Shown piece by piece: positions 48,404-60,971 of a DNA stretch of 64,000 nucleotides. The stretch comes from Telopea speciosissima. Its lineage: Eukaryota; Streptophyta; Magnoliopsida; Proteales; Proteaceae. The position numbers and the translations under genes are program-made. The stretch is taken from the NCBI RefSeq assembly GCF_018873765.1, contig NC_057919.1, positions 71,542,984 through 71,606,983 on the forward strand, written 5' to 3'. Within the stretch, counting starts at the first letter, position 1. Each line of letters opens with the position of its first letter. Under the pieces are notes generated by a model that searched no databases, was not told the DNA's origin, and saw nothing but the letters and a program-made list of their open reading frames with translations.

Positions 48404-49893
48404 GAGGCGAGGAAGAAGTAAAGCAGAAAAGATGGAAGGATAGAAGAGTTGGAGGGAGTCATTGACTCCTTTATATATTACTGACTTAGAAAGATAATAA
48501 AATTACAACTTTACCCTTTGGGAGCTCTTTTATTGTCCCCCATATACAATTTATCTTTTATACCCAAACTAGCCTTACTAACAATTCCAACACAACTAAC
48601 CCAGATTTAATTAGAATTTCCACCAGAATAGGAGAAAGCAGATTTAGAGAGGGAAAATTGGGAGCTAATGAAGTTTGTAAAGTGGAGAGTTGTAGCCTCT
48701 TTCTTCTTTTTTATTTGACTACCCTCCCAAATTCTACTTCTTGCTCTCTAGCATAAGTACTATTTATATCCTAACCTATAATCATATTGTTGTATATAAA
48801 GAGCTTACATACTAGGCGAAGACGCAACTTTAGAATTTCACAGTAAATATCAAATTGAGATTTTGTCATGCCTCTTACCGCTTTATAATGTTAACCATAA
48901 GTTGTTAAAATTTCTCCAAATTGCACTTTTAGGCTCATTGGATAGCTAGTCAAGTATCATCATGATGCATAATTAGACATTTGAAAGTTTTCAGGTTAAG
49001 TTACAGACAGGAAACCTGTCTGTAGAGGATTTTTTATCTACCAAGTCATTAGTTTGCTTGAATTCATAAATCAAGAATGTAGATGAAATTGTAAGCAATA
49101 AATATAAAATAATCTTTTTCGTTTTTCTTCCATCAAGGATTTAAGAACCGATATTGGAGCGTGGATCATTACCTGCCATACTGATCAGATCAGATTCTTG
49201 GACAATGATCTGCAAATCCACATACTGGAGTTGCCAATCTGGTGAGCAAAAAATTTTCCAGAAGATGGTACATTCAGATCCAACTCAGGGTTGGAATCCT
49301 ATATAGAGATTGGGTAGTTCTGCGCCTTTCTTTGTAACTGTTCTCTCCATTGGATCAATTGCTTGATTTACTGTTGTAGGTTTCTTCAGGGTTTTATTGG
49401 TGGATTCTCATCATTTTCCTCCAACTACCAGGATAGAAATGATACACATGAGGCAGCTCATTTTTAGGTAATCTTTCTTATACACTCTGCTTTGAACAAC
49501 TCACTATGAAAAGTGTGATTTTGTAATGATTCTGTGTAATGTATGTGTGATAAAGTCATTTCATTTTGTGAATGTGAAGCTGCATGTATTGTGCATGCGT
49601 GCACATGTAAATCAAGAATTCTTGGAATTTTCTTGAGAAGTCTTGATTGGCATTGAGCTAACCATAGCACAAAGTCGAATATCTTTGATTAGTAAGATTA
49701 AAAAGGTTTGTCAACCCCAGGAGGTGTGTATCCATGATTGGCATGTACAAATTATTGTATGAAATAACATTAGAAGTATTGGTTTCAGGTGATGGAATAT
49801 CTAGTGGTTCCCCCTCCCTTACCTTGTGAACTACTTCGATTGTTGCAAGTGGCACAAGCATGGTACGCTTTGGAAGAAGTAATCTGTCTTAAT
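47087..49893. other. PPR 3' flank in arm 2; no additional gene
   Basis: Mirror copy of 24526-27223. It contains the LTR-like 48340-48592, an AG microsatellite (about 48374-48399) and a local expansion of GCCATGGCG/CCAAGGC words (about 47915-48075). Short frames shared by the two arms are by-products of the duplication. Confidence 0.6.
48340..48592 (-). repeat. Solo LTR or TRIM-type end in arm 2
   Basis: Reverse-complement counterpart of 25804-26041, slightly longer because of microsatellite and small indel differences. Confidence 0.5.
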
Positions 49894-49917
49894 TGGAAGA
49901 AGCAATCTGTCACATTA

Positions 49918-51193
49918 TGTGATGAGAATGAATGTGACGTTATATTGAAATGTGAGAATGGTTAATGATGATAGAATGTGTGAGTATGAGGGATCCAAGT
50001 ACCATAGTGTACGCCAACTTGGGATCGATAATTATATTGTGACTGTATGTGTGCGTGTAAAGCTAGAGGGAGCGAGATGATAGTGAGCCCGGCGGAGGGA
50101 CTATGGACTCGGTCTCTGGCTTACACGTGTACATACCCCCCTTTCTAAGTATTAAATGTTGTTGGTTAGGTCGATATCGTATCCCGTGATACGACCCTTG
50201 CCAACAGGGGTTTACGTGTTGGATAATCCCCCACGGGGACACCAGTGTATACCGATTGAGGTGTTGAGAGCGACGATTCCGACACGACGACCGGAATCGT
50301 GGCAGTGGGGTTAACTTTGGGGGGTTTGCTGGGTAAACCAGGGTGTACCGATTGAGGTGCTGGGACCGACGAGTCCGATTGAGGACCGGGACCGGGAGGC
50401 TCCTTGCGCAACTCGGGTTTGACATTGCTGGATAGGCCATCCGCGTGTGAGAGATGGAGGGCCGGGGATGCTACCTAGGGCGTTGCAGTAGCACTATACC
50501 TGACTTAGAGGTTAGAGTTAGATGCATATGTAATCATTGTTTCATGCATCATAACATTATCATCCATGCATGTTGTAACCCTTTGCATGATTCAATTTAC
50601 TCATTGGGCTCAGTGGAGCTCACCCCTCATGGAAACTTCTTTTTAGATGATGATGCAGGTATGGTGAAGCCAAGCGGTTCGGAGCCCATGGCCCCTGAGG
50701 GCAGTAGTGGCGAGGACTATTGGACCCCTGAGGCAGGGGAGCATGGACCAGATTGCTACTGCGAGACTTGCTACTTAGGAGAGTAGCTTCTTGAGATATT
50801 GGGTCGGTGGGCCCTTTTTGGATATAGTACTCTTGACTTAGATATTTACTCTTATTGGATATTTACCATTTATCATTTTGAGTTCCGTCATGAAGAATGT
50901 ATTATTTATATACTATGTAATACATAAGTCCTGATGGGAAGATATCATGGTTTCGTGTATGTATGTGATGGGTTGTTGAACAGGGATAAACATTGACCGT
51001 TATGTTATTCATATTATCATTTAGTTTCTGTTACTCTGATTTATTATATTATATTCTCTCTTGACCGTTTATGTCTTGTGTGGTGTGGACGAGTTAGCTT
51101 AACTACTGCATCTGTGATCCTGGCGGTAGTGCGGGAACGTATTTGTATGCTCCGATCACAGATTTCGATGGTTCGGAATTTAGGGCGTGGCAC
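49918..51193 (+). repeat. Probable solo LTR of a gypsy-type element
   Basis: It starts TGTGATGAGAATG just outside arm 2 and ends near GGGCGTGGCACA, an ending often seen in plant gypsy LTRs. Internally it has a direct repeat of ACCGATTGAGGTG (about 50250 and 50348) with divergent GACGA-type arms. A downstream CTCACCCCT...TTTTTAGATGATGATGCAG stretch is also LTR-like. I saw no target duplication, so the exact ends are uncertain. The frame 50454-50786 within it is unlikely to be a gene. Confidence 0.4.
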
Positions 51194-54100
51194 AATCAGT
51201 CCCCAAAAGGACGTTGCAGTAGAGTCATTACATTCACATCATGGGTCCTAGACCTTATTCTAGGTGACGATACTCAACATTTAATTCACCTCTCTCTTCT
51301 CCTCCAAAGAGGGATGAGGTGGAGGACACGTGACGATCCTCCGCCATGGCACCCTATCCTCACACCCTTCGTGCATGTGGTATTCACAATATAGGTATGA
51401 TTTATACCACTTTGGGATTTGATTAGTAATAGGGCGTGGATTGACTGGGGAAAGTATTCCCAATTCTTGCAATCCCTTGAAGGTGATTCTTAACGGTATG
51501 TGGAGGTCAGTGAATTCCCTCATTTTCTTCTCTATTGGTTTCTGTCCAATCTCGACTTGATTCCGATGTACTATATCTTAGACAACATGTTTCAGACTCA
51601 AGCATCTATCTGTACCATGGCCATACTGAGTATGGTACATGGAGTAACAGTCTAGCCTTTACCACCTGGGAGGGGGACTTGGAATCGAACATGGGTTGAC
51701 AGTAGAAAGATTCCCTTGTTTTTTGAACTCTTAAAAGATGGTACTTATTGGTTTTCTAAGATCAGTAAGTTTCCTCTTTTGGGTTCGGTTAGAGTTGTGG
51801 GACTTCTCAATGCTACCAAAAAGCGGTGGTGGGTCAAATTTATTTGTAAGGGAACCGTTGTCATGAATGTCATAATCTATCTGCTGGTCCTTGTGGTCCT
51901 TCGCCTGAACTTGTTTCACAAAAGGATGAAACAGGCCTTTTAAACTATTGGTTCTGTTGGGTTGGCCAAGATGCGACTCATGTTTTCCAAAGGGTTGTAT
52001 GATTTGACCCAAGCTAAGAAATGTTGTGCTATGTAGATACAGAGGATTTAGTGGTTTGTCAACAATTTGGTTATGAACCACTTGTTTTGCTGTCCAAAAT
52101 GGTTTGCTCTTGTCAAGTTGAAACCGAATGAGATTGCTAACCATAAGTTTTAGCTCTCTTAACTTATTAATGCTACTACTGACCATTTTCTTGAGTTCTT
52201 GGACCTCATTCGTTAACTCGTAGATACCATCATCCATGATTGGTAAGATAGGCTTAGACTGGTCCATCCTTGTTATACTCTAGGGGTAAAAGGAAGAACA
52301 ACCTTGATTTGGTTGGATCATAACCTTGAAGGCTAGGCTAGAAGTTTGTCAAACTGATTGGTGAGGGGATTTGTCTTTCTCAGACCAGAATGATGCCAAA
52401 TTAAAATTAAGCCTTAAGTTAGATCTAAAATTCGTTCAAACCCTTGGGGTTGGATCGAGGCCCAATCTAATCTTTGATATTCAAGAGACCATAAAGATTG
52501 GGACTCAACACAAGACGAGTGACGAACCTTAAACTAGACATCTAATTATTATGGAAAAGGTTTTTTTCCGATGTTAAGACGGAACATTATTCGGTCGAAG
52601 TCCCTATCTGTAGGTGAAACAATGTTGACACGTTCTGTTCGAAGCGATTACGTTGACGTCAAAAGTGAATTTTGTTGGCATGACCTTGATATCAAAACAA
52701 ACCTTTAAAAAATTGTTTTTTTTTTTTCAAATTTTTTAATTTGTCCTAAAAAATAAACTGAATGTACACTAGTCTATAACATACATCTATTACAATCCAT
52801 ACAACAAACAAGTCAAACCTGAACAAAGGTTAGTAGGTATGGGTACAAAATTGAACAAGTTCTAAGTTAATCTGAACATTGAGGATCACATTCCTGTCTC
52901 CCCTTCTTGTATCCTTTGCTGGGGTAGTATTGAGGATGTCGATCATCTTTTTTTTTTTTTTTTCCTCTTGCCCTTGCACCTCCACTGTTTGGAAAAAAGC
53001 TTTAGATTTTATCTGGCCTTGTTGCAGGAGACCTTTACCCTTTGCATGGGAGTGACTTTGGTTGGACATGACATTTCCAGGCAATTCTATCTGTGACTCT
53101 GCCAGTAAGGTGGTGTTTGGGGCCGGTATTTTGCACATTTGGATGGAGAAGAATCTTGAGGATGGACATCCAATTCCCGTTCTTTCAACATGATTTGGAA
53201 AGCCATATTCTTTGATGTCAACTCCAAGCTTCACTTGCTTCACTATGGTTCTCTTAGATTCTCCCAGGAATAGACATATTGTTGCTTCATGGGGCTTAGA
53301 TGACTCTCTTTTTCAGTCTCCTAGCTCACCCCTCTAGGGCTTATAGGGCTTTAGACCATGTATAGTTCCCCCCGCTCTCCTCCCCTTTTGGTGTTTGGTA
53401 ATGAATTATTTATTCACAAAAAATAATTAAATAATACAACAATAATGACAAATTACATAAAATTGTGAAATGTCCCATTCCACCTCACATTAAATAATAA
53501 ATTATTCATTCATCATCATACACATGATTAAACAAATATTATAATCAATATTCAATTACCTACCACTTTGTATTTACTATCCAACACCGGCTTCCCCAGA
53601 CAATCCCCACAATGTACCTGTCGATACAAACACAGTATAATATAAGGGAAAAATATCTCTACTTGGTGGTGTTTCCTACGCCTCTCACATGACATTGTGA
53701 AATGATGCCTCTGCCCCTGGGTAGATACCCAAGCGTGCTCCCCCATTGAGCCAAAAACTTGTAGAGACCTTAGGACCAAGTAGAGATCTCTTGCCCATAA
53801 TATAAATAACCTTAATGAAATGCGGGGCATTACTTTAGGGGTATCAACAAGAAATTCCCCATAGTTTGTAGATGAATCCACTATTTCAAACCTCAAAACT
53901 ACACGAGACTTTATTGAGTGATTTTAGTTATAGAGGCTTTCTTTCAATTTCTAAAGTATTGGGGGCATGCAAGAGTAGTGCGGCCCACTTATTCTCATTT
54001 GAAACCATACTTCTTTAAAATCCATTCTCATTCCCTCTCAAAACAATGGTTGGGGTATCCAATCAAATGCAAAGAATTTCCTCCATCGATTGGCAATTCC

Positions 54101-54535
54101 TCTCCGTTCGTATTCTCCATTTTCGGCCTCGACTAGTTCACAAGATTGAATGGAAGTCCTAAACAGTCTCGATTCAATTGTTTCCCAGCATGTTGAACCC
54201 GATATGTAAGTCATGTGTCTGGGAGGAACTTCAAAGAATGGATTTCAGCTTTTGTACCCAGTCTTGGTCTTGCAGCTAAGAATTTATATAAATTCTTATA
54301 AATATGAAAGCATGGGGGCCAATGGGCGCGCATGTTGAAGCATCAACAGGGACAGGATTTCTGCTTTTCATGGGGGCAGGACAGACATTTCATGGAGGAC
54401 TGAGTCTGGGTGCAAGAGCTACACTCCCGAACAAAGACCCTTTTCCCATAAATTAATTAATTACCCAATTTGCACTTTCAAATGATTAAATTGGTGTATT
54501 TTAAGAAAATTGATATGCAAATAATAACACCCCAA
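51194..54535. other. Unrecognised stretch with decayed repeat-like sequence
   Basis: It holds two minus-strand frames without a family I can name. The one at 51731-52267 (178 codons) starts with heptad-like spacing suited to a short coiled coil (NEVQELKKMVSSSINKL). The one at 52830-53243 (138 codons) has a poly-Lys run encoded by a T run at 52948-52963. Both look like remnants of retroelements rather than host genes. No RNA gene seen. Confidence 0.4.
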
Positions 54536-54600
54536 ACATGTCAAAAACATATCCCAGTATGCTTAATATGGAACCAATTGTTTGAATTTTTTACTTTCAG

Positions 54601-54919
54601 TTGAATATGCTACATGTAAAAGCAATGGATTCCCTTTCACAGATGGCTTCTTTGCTTGTACGAAAAAATATGGTGCATTCACCTGTTGTACAGTTCAGCA
54701 TGCATCCAACACAAAATCACCATAACTTCGGGTATGCCAACTTATTCTAACATTTTACAATAATAATAATATTGAAAAGACTAATTCCCCACAATCCTTC
54801 TCAAAATGATTGGAAATCTGTCATTTGTCAATCCTCAAGTTATGGCAGAGATGACCCAGTTCAGGCCTTGCCTCAATCCATGCCAGAAATCCCATCTCAC
54901 ATGCAGGAGTGCAATAAAG
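54601..54919 (+). other. Possible coding exon or exons of an unknown gene (copy 1)
   Basis: A good acceptor (TTTTTTACTTTCAG) precedes 54601. An open stretch follows (AMDSLSQMASLLVRKNMVHS). A second stretch ends at a good donor (AATAAAG|GTAAGACC, 54919/54920) and reads NDWKSVICQSSSYGRDDPVQ and ALPQSMPEIPSHMQECNK. The gap between the two would be an intron of only about 48 bp, too short for a plant, so the joining is unclear. I do not recognise the protein. Copy 2 equivalents lie at about 61910-62228. Confidence 0.35.
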
Positions 54920-55828
54920 GTAAGACCTGAAAGTGATAAGGAAGAAGTACCGCCTACAGTTGCAAAAGAGAGAAGTGGCATAAATCAAAATGCTGATTCT
55001 TAATTATAAAAAAATTCAAAATTCTGATAGTCTCAAAGAAGGTGCTTGATTATTGAGCATGCAGGTAGAAGCAAAATTCTTGCATGCACATGGATGCAGA
55101 AACCATGTATATCTGTGGGGACATTGGTTTTTCATTCACTAAAATCCTTCTTCACAATGCTGCCACCATTTGAATGAGAACATACCAATCTGGCTGTTGT
55201 GCAAACAGATTGTTCCCACAGGAAAATGAAAGTTCACTGTGCAGGGTTTTCCAATATTGCTATGTCATAGCTCATATGATCATTTCCATGCATATCACCA
55301 TTCTCCCTTGTGCTTAAAGGGAGACTTCGCTCAACTAAAAGAGAAAAAACTGATGATCTTTAAATGGATATAAATTGACATAATTAAGTGAATGAAAAAT
55401 GACAAGTACAGACATAAAAATCAATGACCATGAAAAAGTAGATTTTTATTTCTCTATTTGTTTTCTATTTCTCCCCCTACTGGTGGTACTAGATATAATT
55501 CTCTATTCCAAGAGCAAGCAACATGCACTATTGTATTCTTTTTTTTTTTTTTTTGCAGAGGGGGGGGGGGGGCAAGCACTTTTAGTGAAGGGGGAAACAC
55601 TAGAATACCCTGCAGTTACCATATAAATTGCTCCGGCAGGTCACACCACTACAAATACAGTGACTATGACAACAGACCATACTCATGTCAACTATAAAAC
55701 AAGTGCTTCAGTAGACTGTAGAGCCATGTGACCATAGCATTATCAAAGTGGGCTTAGTCAAAAGAACAGATGAAACAATAAAGCACTGAGAACTGGATGT
55801 TATAACACCTTGGGCAAGTTAAACAAAC
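54920..55828. other. Non-coding part of duplication copy 1
   Basis: AT-rich. A T run followed by a G run (TTTTTTTTGCAGAGGGGGG, 55540-55572) has different run lengths in the two copies. Nothing else stands out. Confidence 0.5.
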
Positions 55829-55943
55829 CTTAACGCTTTAATACCCATATCCATGAGGCATGCTCTTTTCTCGTCATCACCATCAGCGCACTTCTCAAGT
55901 TCCTGCCTGTAGTAAAGAATATCATCTCGCAAATTCCCAGCAC
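55829..55943 (-). other. Probable exon of an unrecognised gene, copy 1
   Basis: 115 nt with acceptor TGTGCAG before 55943 and donor AAG|GTTTGT after 55829. The open frame reads AGNLRDDILYYRQELEKCAD, then GDDEKRACLMDMGIKALR, a charged and helical stretch typical of real protein. I cannot name the family. Neighbouring exons were not found. Confidence 0.5.
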
Positions 55944-56409
55944 CTGCACACCTTTAAAACAAAGGGAGCAAAATCAACACCTAGAAGTTAACAGGCAGTG
56001 ACAGAACAAAGATGATGTGGATTATATTCAGTATTACAGTAGCTTTATAACACATTTGCTTGCTGAACACTGGGCTACATTCAGAGTATGCAGTTATGGT
56101 CTATACATTGTGCTTAAATACATTTTACACACGTAACTAGCACCTTTGAGCACTTTGGTCAATAAAAGTAAAACCAGTACCATCTATCCTCCAAAGGTAG
56201 AATTTTGGTCTTGTCATTCCAAGGCAAGCGGAATCTTGGACTGTCCCAGACAGTTGGCACCATTTCATATTGATGTTATTTAGGAAAAATTTATGGAAAA
56301 GATCTTACAAGGATTCCATTTTATTAAGAAAAGAAACAGCAGAAAGACAATAAAACCAATGAAAGGAGCAAAAATGAGGTTTCCCATTTTAATATTACCC
56401 ACTTGTTAG

Positions 56410-56626
56410 TGGTTTAAAGTATCGGTATCGGGTATCGTATCGGAAAGGTGATTTTAAGAGATGTATTGTATCGTATCGGAGAGTATTTACCATATCAGGT
56501 CACATATCGACCCTATACAGTTGATACTTTTTAAGTATCGTACTAGTGCCGTATCGTATCGATACCCTAAAAATAAGATACGAATTGGTTAGTATCAGTG
56601 GATACGTTAAGATACTTAGAACATTG
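56410..56626. mobile_element. 217-bp MITE with GTATCG repeats, copy 1
   Basis: The ends are loosely inverted (TGGTTTAAAGTATC on the left; on the other strand of the right end ATGTTCTAAGTATC). Flanking 8-mers CTTGTTAG (56402-56409) and CTTGTTAC (56627-56634) resemble an hAT-type duplication with one change. The inside is dense in GTATCGTATCG and its complement. Confidence 0.55.
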
Positions 56627-56797
56627 CTTGTTACATTAGACATAGAAGTATTAGTAGTGCATTAAGCAGGCTGTGATATGTTTCACTCAAAATTCTCTTT
56701 TTCCTTTTTTTTTTTCTTGTAAACCTCAAAGTTTTCGTCTTTTTCCCATTATAGATATAGATGTGAAAACCCATGCATCAAAAGTATAGTTCATCTA

Positions 56798-57027
56798 TGT
56801 AAATGTAAACAATAAAGAAGAGAAGAAAGAAGAAGACAAGAGAAGAGAAGACGAGAGGAAGAATGAGAATCGGGTAGCTTTGGAGTGTCTCACTTAATGT
56901 GAGAGCTCCACATTCATTCAGTATATATATATATATATACTTAAGAAACACAATAGGAAATAAGAAAACTGTAAAATACCTAAACTGCCCCTGAACATAC
57001 CAAGACATAAAACAGTCCCTACTAACA
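56798..57027 (-). repeat. Copia-2 left LTR (3' LTR)
   Basis: 230 bp. It carries an AT microsatellite (about 56921-56938) that is contracted in the other LTR. Confidence 0.88.
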
Positions 57028-57034
57028 CTCCCCC

Positions 57035-58754
57035 TCAAGTTAGAGCATGGATATTAGTCATGCTCAACTTGCTACAAATATAATTCACTCTAGCACTCCC
57101 CAAAGACTTTGTAAATAAATCTGCAAGTTGTTCTCCTGTACGAACATGACTAGGAGAGATGAGGCCCTGTTGCAGCTTCTCTCGAACAAAGGGACCATCT
57201 ACTTTAATGTGTTTAGTTCTTTTATGAAACACAGGATTTGAAGCAATATGAACAGCAGCTTGATTATCACACCATAAGTGCATGGGGGAATCATCCCTAA
57301 ATCCAAGCTCGGTCAACAACTGTTTTCACCCACATCAACTCACAAGTAACGTGTGCCATGGCTCGATATTTTGATTCTGCACTCGATCTAGCCACGACAG
57401 TCTGTTTCTCGCTCTTCCATGACACAAGATTTCCACCAACAACAGTACAGTAACGAATAGTTGATCTCCTATCAATGGGAGATCCAGCCCAGTCAGCATT
57501 CGAGAAACCTTCAACACGCCCATGTTCATGATCAGAGTAAAGTAATCCATGTCTAGGAGCCTTCTTGAGGTACCTCAAGATATGTATAACAACATCCCAA
57601 TGAGATGTACGAGGAGTAGATAAAAACTGACTCACAACACTGATAGGAAAGGCAATGTCAGGTTGAGTCACAGTTAAATAGTTTAGTTTCCCAACAAGTC
57701 TCCAATACTTCTCAGGATCATTAAGAACATCACCAACATCAGCTGTAAGTTTTAAATTAAGATCCACCGGTGTATCTAGAGGTTTGAATCCTAACAATCC
57801 TGTCTCTGAAAGAAGATAAAGAACATACTTTTGCTGTGAGAACGAAACTCCATTCCTAGATTGAGCTACTTCCATACCTAGAAAGTATTTCAATCTTCCC
57901 AAGTCTTTAGTTCGAAACTTCTGTTGTAAATGCATCTTCAACTTCTCAATTCCTGAAGAGTCATCTCCTGTAATGACAATATCATCCACATATACAATAA
58001 GAAATATTCTTCCTGCATCAGAATGCCAAAAAAATACAGAATGGGCACTACTACAACATGTCAGTCTAAATTCCAAAACAACTTCAGTAAACCGACCAAG
58101 CCAAGCTCGGGGCGACTGTTTTAGCCCATACAAAGACTTCTTCAGCTTACACACCATCACATACTCCCCCTGAGCAACAAACCCAGGAGGTTGCTCCATA
58201 TAAACCTCCTCATGGAGATCTCCATGCAAGAATGCATTTTAACATCTAATTGAAAGAGAGGCCAATGATGTGTGGCTGCAAGAGAAATCAATATACAAAC
58301 AGAAGTAAGCTTAGCCACGAGAAAAAGTGTCCACATAATCAACACCATACACTTGGGCATAGCCCTTGGCAACAAGGTGAGCCTTCAAGTGAGCCAAAGA
58401 ACCATCAGGATCAACCTTCACCACAGAGACCCATTGACAACCAATAATTGATTTACCTGAGGGTAAAGGAACAAGATTCCATGTCTGATTCGCCTATAAA
58501 GCCAACAGTTCCTCGGTCATAGCAGCCCTCCAGCTAGGACTAGAAAATGCCTCTGCAACAGACTTAGGAATAGGGTGGTGCTCAATAGTAGTCAAGCAAG
58601 TATGGAAAGTAGAGGATAAACCAGAGTAGGACACAAAGTTAGAGAGAGGATGTTGGGTACAACTCTGAACACCCTTGCGAACAACAATAGGCACATCAAG
58701 GTCAGAAGGAACATCAAGGGAAGAGGAAGGATTACCTAGGGCAGGAGCAGCCAA
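57035..58754 (-). pseudogene. Copia-2 reverse transcriptase and RNase H
   Basis: The N-terminal linker (58494-58754) leads to reverse transcriptase motifs (MHGDLHEEVYMEQPPGF, YGLKQSPRAW, LIVYVDDIVITG) and RNase H ([38 protein letters not shown]). Several frame changes, near 58230 and 57300, break it. The Ser for Thr and Asn for Asp changes in the RNase H box also point to decay. Confidence 0.85.
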
Positions 58755-58949
58755 CGAAGAAGATGAGGTTGAAGGTGGAGTAGGGGGGCAAAATTTCCGA
58801 AGATGGTTCTAGTATGTAATAGGAGGTGGCGGTGGAGGTATTGGAGGAACCTGTGGAGCAAAAGACTGAACAATATACAAAGGAAGATCATCATCGAATT
58901 CGAAGCAACAACATGAGAATCGTATAAGGGTTAGACTCAAATAAAGAAA

Positions 58950-60253
58950 CATCGTTGTGACAAAGTATTTTCGTGACTCAAAGGAATAGCATCGATAGCC
59001 CTTTTGAGTATGCGAATAACTCGAGCTTTGGGATCCAACTTAAAGACACCGATTCGAGTGGCACGAGCGATTGCTGTGCAGGTACTTTAGCTAAAGAACC
59101 ATCAATTAAGGTAACACTAGAGGACGATGCAGGAAGGAAGAAAATATACCTGAGACCCCAGTCATGTGGTCCGATGCTCTTGAATCAATGATCCAGGGGC
59201 CGGAAGCAGTTGTAAGACATGCATTGGCATTACCTATATGACCAAAAGTAGTAGTAGAAGGTGGAAGATTGAGATATCTGGAACTGGGTAAAGCGAGCAA
59301 AATCCTCATCGACGTCACCACAATTTTATCCTTAGATGATGGAATAGTAGACTCGGTGATGGCAGCAGAATTAGTAAACTGCTTGTGGTGATTTGCCATG
59401 AAGTTTCAGTGAGAAGCGTTGGATATGTCTAGTGCGACCACAATGGTGACAGGTCTTCACTGTGCCTGAAATATCTAAGCCAGAAGAAGGTGCTTTCCCA
59501 GGTATAGGGGTTTTGCCAGAACCAACCCCATGATTACGGCCAACACCAGCCCCTATCCCACTACTAGGACCACGACTAGGTCTGGAAGGTCAAGGCTGAA
59601 CTATCCACAATAGTAGAGTCATGAGAAGTCTCATGAGATACTCGTAGAACTCGTGAAAAGTGTCGAGAAAGGGTAGCTACCTTATCACCACCAAGTATTT
59701 GGGAACGAACAAAGTCAAACTCCTTCCCAAGACCACCTAGAAACCCCATAATAGCGAGCTGCTCTCGCTGGTTCTGCATCTGTTGCACATCTGAGGTGAT
59801 AGGAAGTAGAGAATTCAGCTCCTCATAAATCCTCTTAAAATCAGCAAAGTATTGGGTTAAGGGGCGACCCTTTCGATCAGCTCTGTAGAAATCTTGAGAT
59901 AACTCATAGATACCAGATAAATTGTTCTGACCAGAATACAGAACATGTAGATAATCCCATAGTTCCTTGACTGTATCAATAAAAGTTACCAGATAAACAA
60001 TCTGATTGTCCATAAAGTTCAGCAGCCGTCCCAAAACGAGTGCATCAACTGTATCCCATGAGGCATCACTTGCTGGTTTGGTCTTGGTCAAATGATCTTG
60101 CTGATCCCTACCAATCAGCACCAATCTAACAATCTTCTTCCATTGTTGGAAGTTGTTGATTCCCTCTAACTTCTTCTCAGTAATATGGTTAGATGAAGAA
60201 GACACAACTTCACTAACAACATTCTTCGATGGGTCAGACATTTCAACAAACAC
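58950..60253 (-). pseudogene. Copia-2 gag and protease with deleted integrase
   Basis: Gag (59576-60253) begins MSDPSKNVVSE and contains LEGINNFQQWKKIVRLVL and ELWDYLHVLYSGQNNLSGIY. A zinc knuckle-like stretch lies near 59440 and the protease (WIIDSRASDHMTG, where Arg replaces Gly after the catalytic DS) near 59200. The sequence then jumps to the integrase tail (TQKGYRCY, about 59010), so most of integrase is deleted. Confidence 0.8.
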
Positions 60254-60971
60254 AAAGGATACAAAATTAGAAGAAGAAACCTGACAAAATCGATCTCAGC
60301 TTGACATTTCAACAAAGACAAAGGATGCAAAGTAGAAGAAGAAACATGAGAAAATCGATCTCAGCTCCCAAAACCCTCAAAGTGAGGTTGATCTCCAACT
60401 TCAAATACCATAAGAATTAATCTCCAGTCACTGTGGTGAAGAAACCAATCACAAACATGCAACCAAAACTCGATTTCAACCCCTTTCTGCAGAAACTCGT
60501 ATAGGTCCTTTTCTTGTAGGGAATCCTATTTGGGAAGGGAGGCTCCCTCCGTCAGGCCTTGAATTTATATCGAGAGTGGGGCTTGGTTATTGCCTGCAAT
60601 GAAAGGATCTCGATCTCAAAAAAAATTACAGAAACTCGACTTTTAGTTCTGCCCCCCCCCCCCAAAAAAAAAAAACTGACACAAAAACTTCAACAAAACT
60701 TGATCTCCATGGTCTTGAATGTCTTCTTCACTCCATAGATCGATCTCCACCAACAAAGAAGATCTAGTTCTCAATCTCCAGCGAGGAACTAGTCTCTAAA
60801 CAGTTTGAAAATACAGCATAGGGTGCTGCACCCCTTTCACATGAAAACTGAAGAGCCTCTCAAAACTTTGAACTGAGATGAATCAATCAATGATGATTGA
60901 AACTTAGAAAGGGAAGAGACAAGATGCTAGGAAGGTTGTAGCAGTCCCCTAGAGATCCTGCTCTGATACCA

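Larger units (their letters stand above)
34686..49893. repeat. Arm 2 of the inverted duplication, split by the Tat element
   Basis: Mirror image of 24526-28455. Without the Tat element it is about 4.05 kb. At its inner end CATGTAATCCACATGTATTC shows a small local duplication (ATCCACATGTA twice). At its outer end a 29-bp stretch (GACAGATTGCTTCTTCC-type) is doubled at 49863-49914. Confidence 0.85.
54536..56697. repeat. Direct duplication, copy 1 (visible part)
   Basis: Nearly identical to 61846-64000 with an offset of about 7310 bp. Homology begins at ACATGTCAAAAACATATCCC. Only scattered single-base changes and small indels separate the copies. The end given is where copy 2 leaves the window, so the true unit may extend to 61845. 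Confidence 0.9.

Noticed and set aside
50454-50786. 110-codon plus-strand frame with Cys-rich end
   Set aside because: Sits within a probable solo LTR; no recognised domain.
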